Positions 4,755 to 6,895 of a stretch of DNA of 6,895 nucleotides are shown here, piece after piece (position 1 is the first letter of the stretch; each line of letters starts with the position of its first letter). The notes beneath the pieces were generated by a model. That model searched no databases. It had not been told where the DNA came from and saw only the letters and a program-made list of their open reading frames with translations. Both the position numbers and the translations under genes were made by a program. The DNA is from an uncultured Bacilli bacterium (GTDB taxonomy: Bacteria > Bacillota_I > Bacilli_A > RF39 > UBA660), in assembly GCA_934101745.1 (NCBI GenBank), contig CAKOSD010000061.1, positions 1 to 6,895 of the forward strand, written 5' to 3'.

Positions 4755-6869
4755 ATGATGACTGTTAAAGAATATGCAAATGACACCAATCATACAGTTG
4801 CTGAAATTTTAAAAAAGTGTGAAGAATTAGGAATTAAAGTAAAAAGTGGTGATTCTGAACTTTTAGAAGATGATATTATCATTTTAGACAATGCTATTAA
4901 CCTAATATCGACTGCTGATGATACCTCACTAGAAGAAGAAGACGTAATTGATGAGGCCGTAGAAGACATTATGGAAACTGCCAACATCAAAAAATCTTAC
5001 CAATCTGGTGATAAAAAACAAAAATTAAAAAAGAAAAGTGAAATAGCCTCTTCCAAAGCAGAGTTCTTAAATAAAAGAAAAGAAATGTATAAAAACAAAT
5101 CTAAATTAAAGAAGAATGCTAAAGAAGATAATATCATTTTATACCATGAAAATATGACTGTTGGCGCTTTAGCGGAGGCCATTGGTTGTAGTGCTGCTAA
5201 CCTAATTACTAAACTAATGACTAATGGTATTATGTCAAATTTAACAATGCCAATTAGTTTTGAAGATGCGGAGGTTGTATCTTTAGAATACAATAAAGTC
5301 TTAAAAAGAGATACTACTCAAGATATTACTAACTTTGAAGAATACGAAATAATAGATTCTAAAGAAGATTTAGTAAAAAGACCACCAGTTGTTACTATTA
5401 TGGGCCATGTTGATCATGGAAAAACTACCTTATTAGATACAATTCGTCACTCTAAAGTTGTTTCTACAGAATCAGGGGGGATAACTCAAGCCATAGGTGC
5501 TTACCAAATCGTTCATAATGGGGAAGCCATTACATTTATTGATACTCCTGGTCACGCCGCTTTTACCGCTATGCGTGCTCGTGGTACTAGTGTAACGGAT
5601 ATCGTTATTATCATTGTGGCTGCCGATGATGGCGTTATGCCACAAACTAAAGAAGCAATTGACCATGCCAAAGCAGCAAAGGTACCTATTATTGTTGCTG
5701 TTAATAAAATGGATAAACCTGATGCTAATCCAAATAAAGTTATGGAAGAAATGGCTGCTTTAAATATTACTCCTGAAGAATGGGGCGGTGAATATCCATT
5801 TGTAAAAATTTCCGCTCAAACTGGTCAAAATATTGATGAGTTGTTAGAAACAATCCTAGCCACTGCAGAAATGTTAGAATTAAAAGCCAATCCAAATAGA
5901 TATGCAGTAGGTTCCGTAATTGAATCTAAACTAGATAAACACGTTGGTGGGGTTGCTTCTATTCTAATTCAAAATGGTACTTTAAGAATTGGCGATCCAA
6001 TTGTTATTGGTACTAACTATGGTAAAGTAAGAACCATGAAAAATGACTTAGGGCAAGATGTTGTCAGTGCCGGTCCTTCTACACCTGTTGAAATTACTGG
6101 TCTTCAAGGAAATCCAGAGGCTGGTGATAAATTCATGAGCTTTGAGTCTGAAACCCAAGCCAAAGAAGTGGCTGAAAAACGTAAATTAATTGCTCGTGAC
6201 CAAAAATTCAAAAAAGAAAATATATCTTTGGACTCCTTATTCCAAGCAATTGATGAAGGCACTAAAGAAATCAACGTTATTCTAAAAACTGATGTTAAAG
6301 GTAGCGAAGAAGCCTTAAAGAACTCTTTGCAAAAAATCGAAGTTAAGGGTATTAAGATAAATATTATTCGTAGTGATATTGGGACAATTACCGAAAGTGA
6401 TGTTGTCCTTGCTAATGCTTCTAATGCTATCATTATTGGCTTTAATGTCGCGCCATCTCCTCAAACTAAAGATATGGCTAAAGAATATAGTGTTGATATT
6501 CGCTTATATAATATTATTTATAAAGCCATCGAAGATATGGAAGCCGCTATGCAAGGTATGCTTGACCCAGAATTTGAAGAAAAAATCTTTGGTCGTGCGG
6601 AAGTTCGTAAAATATTTACCTTCTCTAAAGTTGGCAAAATCGCTGGTTCTTATGTAACCGATGGCTTAATTAAGAGCAACTCTAAAATCAGAGTTATTCG
6701 TGATGGTATCGTTATTCACGATGGTAACATTGCTGGCTTACAAAGAGGCAAAGACTCTGTTAAAGAAGTTAAAAAAGGTTTTGAATGTGGTATTACCTTA
6801 GAATCTTATAGTGACTTAAAAGAAGGAGATATCTTAGAAAGTTACGATATGGTTGAGGTAAAAAGATGA
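4755..6869 (+). CDS. infB: Translation initiation factor IF-2
   Basis: IF-2 is the GTPase that places initiator tRNA on the 30S subunit and promotes subunit joining. The 704 residues are close to Bacillus length. A first IF2_N helical module (1-47), a lysine-rich linker (80-125) and a second IF2_N module (132-182) precede the G domain. G1 is GHVDHGKT (217-224), the switch region [10 protein letters not shown] (241-250), G3 DTPGH (263-267) and G4 NKMD (317-320). Beta-barrel domain II, domain III and the C-terminal tRNA-binding domain follow (about 380-704). I kept the first of two adjacent ATGs: AGAGGTGG (4741-4748) is 6 nt upstream, so either 4755 or 4758 is possible. The TGA stop overlaps the next start as ATGA. 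Confidence 0.98.
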   Translation: MMTVKEYANDTNHTVAEILKKCEELGIKVKSGDSELLEDDIIILDNAINLISTADDTSLEEEDVIDEAVEDIMETANIKKSYQSGDKKQKLKKKSEIASSKAEFLNKRKEMYKNKSKLKKNAKEDNIILYHENMTVGALAEAIGCSAANLITKLMTNGIMSNLTMPISFEDAEVVSLEYNKVLKRDTTQDITNFEEYEIIDSKEDLVKRPPVVTIMGHVDHGKTTLLDTIRHSKVVSTESGGITQAIGAYQIVHNGEAITFIDTPGHAAFTAMRARGTSVTDIVIIIVAADDGVMPQTKEAIDHAKAAKVPIIVAVNKMDKPDANPNKVMEEMAALNITPEEWGGEYPFVKISAQTGQNIDELLETILATAEMLELKANPNRYAVGSVIESKLDKHVGGVASILIQNGTLRIGDPIVIGTNYGKVRTMKNDLGQDVVSAGPSTPVEITGLQGNPEAGDKFMSFESETQAKEVAEKRKLIARDQKFKKENISLDSLFQAIDEGTKEINVILKTDVKGSEEALKNSLQKIEVKGIKINIIRSDIGTITESDVVLANASNAIIIGFNVAPSPQTKDMAKEYSVDIRLYNIIYKAIEDMEAAMQGMLDPEFEEKIFGRAEVRKIFTFSKVGKIAGSYVTDGLIKSNSKIRVIRDGIVIHDGNIAGLQRGKDSVKEVKKGFECGITLESYSDLKEGDILESYDMVEVKR

Positions 6870-6895
6870 ACCAAGTAAAACAAAAAAGAATATCT
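6866..6895 (+). CDS. rbfA: Start of probable ribosome-binding factor A (partial)
   Basis: ATG at 6866-6868 overlaps the infB stop as ATGA and opens a frame reading [10 protein letters not shown] to the window edge. RbfA, a 30S maturation and cold-adaptation factor, follows infB in most Bacillota, and a basic start of this kind fits its N-terminus. Ten residues alone do not identify the gene; the name rests mainly on position. Confidence 0.65.
   Translation, partial: MNQVKQKRIS

Noticed and set aside
4144..6433. Minus-strand open frames within nusA and infB
   Set aside because: They lie opposite strongly conserved coding sequence, have no ribosome binding sites and resemble no protein; they reflect codon composition.
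6861..6878. UGA read as tryptophan (mycoplasma code), extending IF-2 by a few residues
   Set aside because: No gene here uses in-frame TGA, all tryptophans are TGG, and the ATGA overlap with the following gene is a typical coupled stop and start. The extension would be only WTK, so the test is weak but favours the standard code.

Overview
The window is AT-rich, uses ordinary Shine-Dalgarno starts, and carries the Bacillota-type order rimP-nusA-rnpM-infB-rbfA on the plus strand. All tryptophans are TGG, and the infB TGA stop sits in an ATGA overlap with the next start, so the standard code is likely rather than the mycoplasma code. Together with small genes and surface proteins of a kind familiar from uncultured gut Bacilli, this suggests an RF39-like or related low-GC Bacillota. 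That placement is an inference.

Left part (1-2834): two minus-strand genes, each ending in its own intrinsic terminator, encode membrane-anchored surface proteins. They share a related N-terminal module of about 90 residues (hydrophobic anchor, then ICDND...W...NWGLF...C..YF). Their C-termini differ: an ALK-type glycine-rich domain in one, and a possible carbohydrate-binding-like beta domain plus an InlB-type repeat in the other. Each gene is preceded by a homologous, non-coding, roughly 265-bp segment bounded by two copies of a hairpin repeat (arms TTTCATAGAGT / ACTCTATGAAA around a 5-nt spacer). The spacers of the two copies around the first segment are reverse complements of each other (TTAAT / ATTAA). 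The same holds, with a different sequence, around the second (ATGCA / TGCAT). That is what a pair of invertible promoter segments under site-specific recombination would look like. The promoter-like sequences I see in both segments point away from the surface genes, so both switches may be drawn here in the OFF state. No recombinase lies in the window. An outer arm extension that is repeated in direct, not inverted, orientation complicates the simple model.

Right part (2837-6895): a clear sigma-A promoter (TTGAAA, 16 bp, TGCTATAAT) drives a structured leader and then the transcription/translation operon. It encodes a RimP reduced to its N-terminal domain, NusA, the RNase P modulator RnpM (YlxR), IF-2 and the first ten codons of a probable RbfA. 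The L7Ae-like ylxQ gene often found between rnpM and infB is missing. The genes are tightly coupled (2-nt gap, 1-nt overlap, 17-nt gap, 4-nt overlap) and act together in ribosome maturation, transcription elongation and translation initiation.
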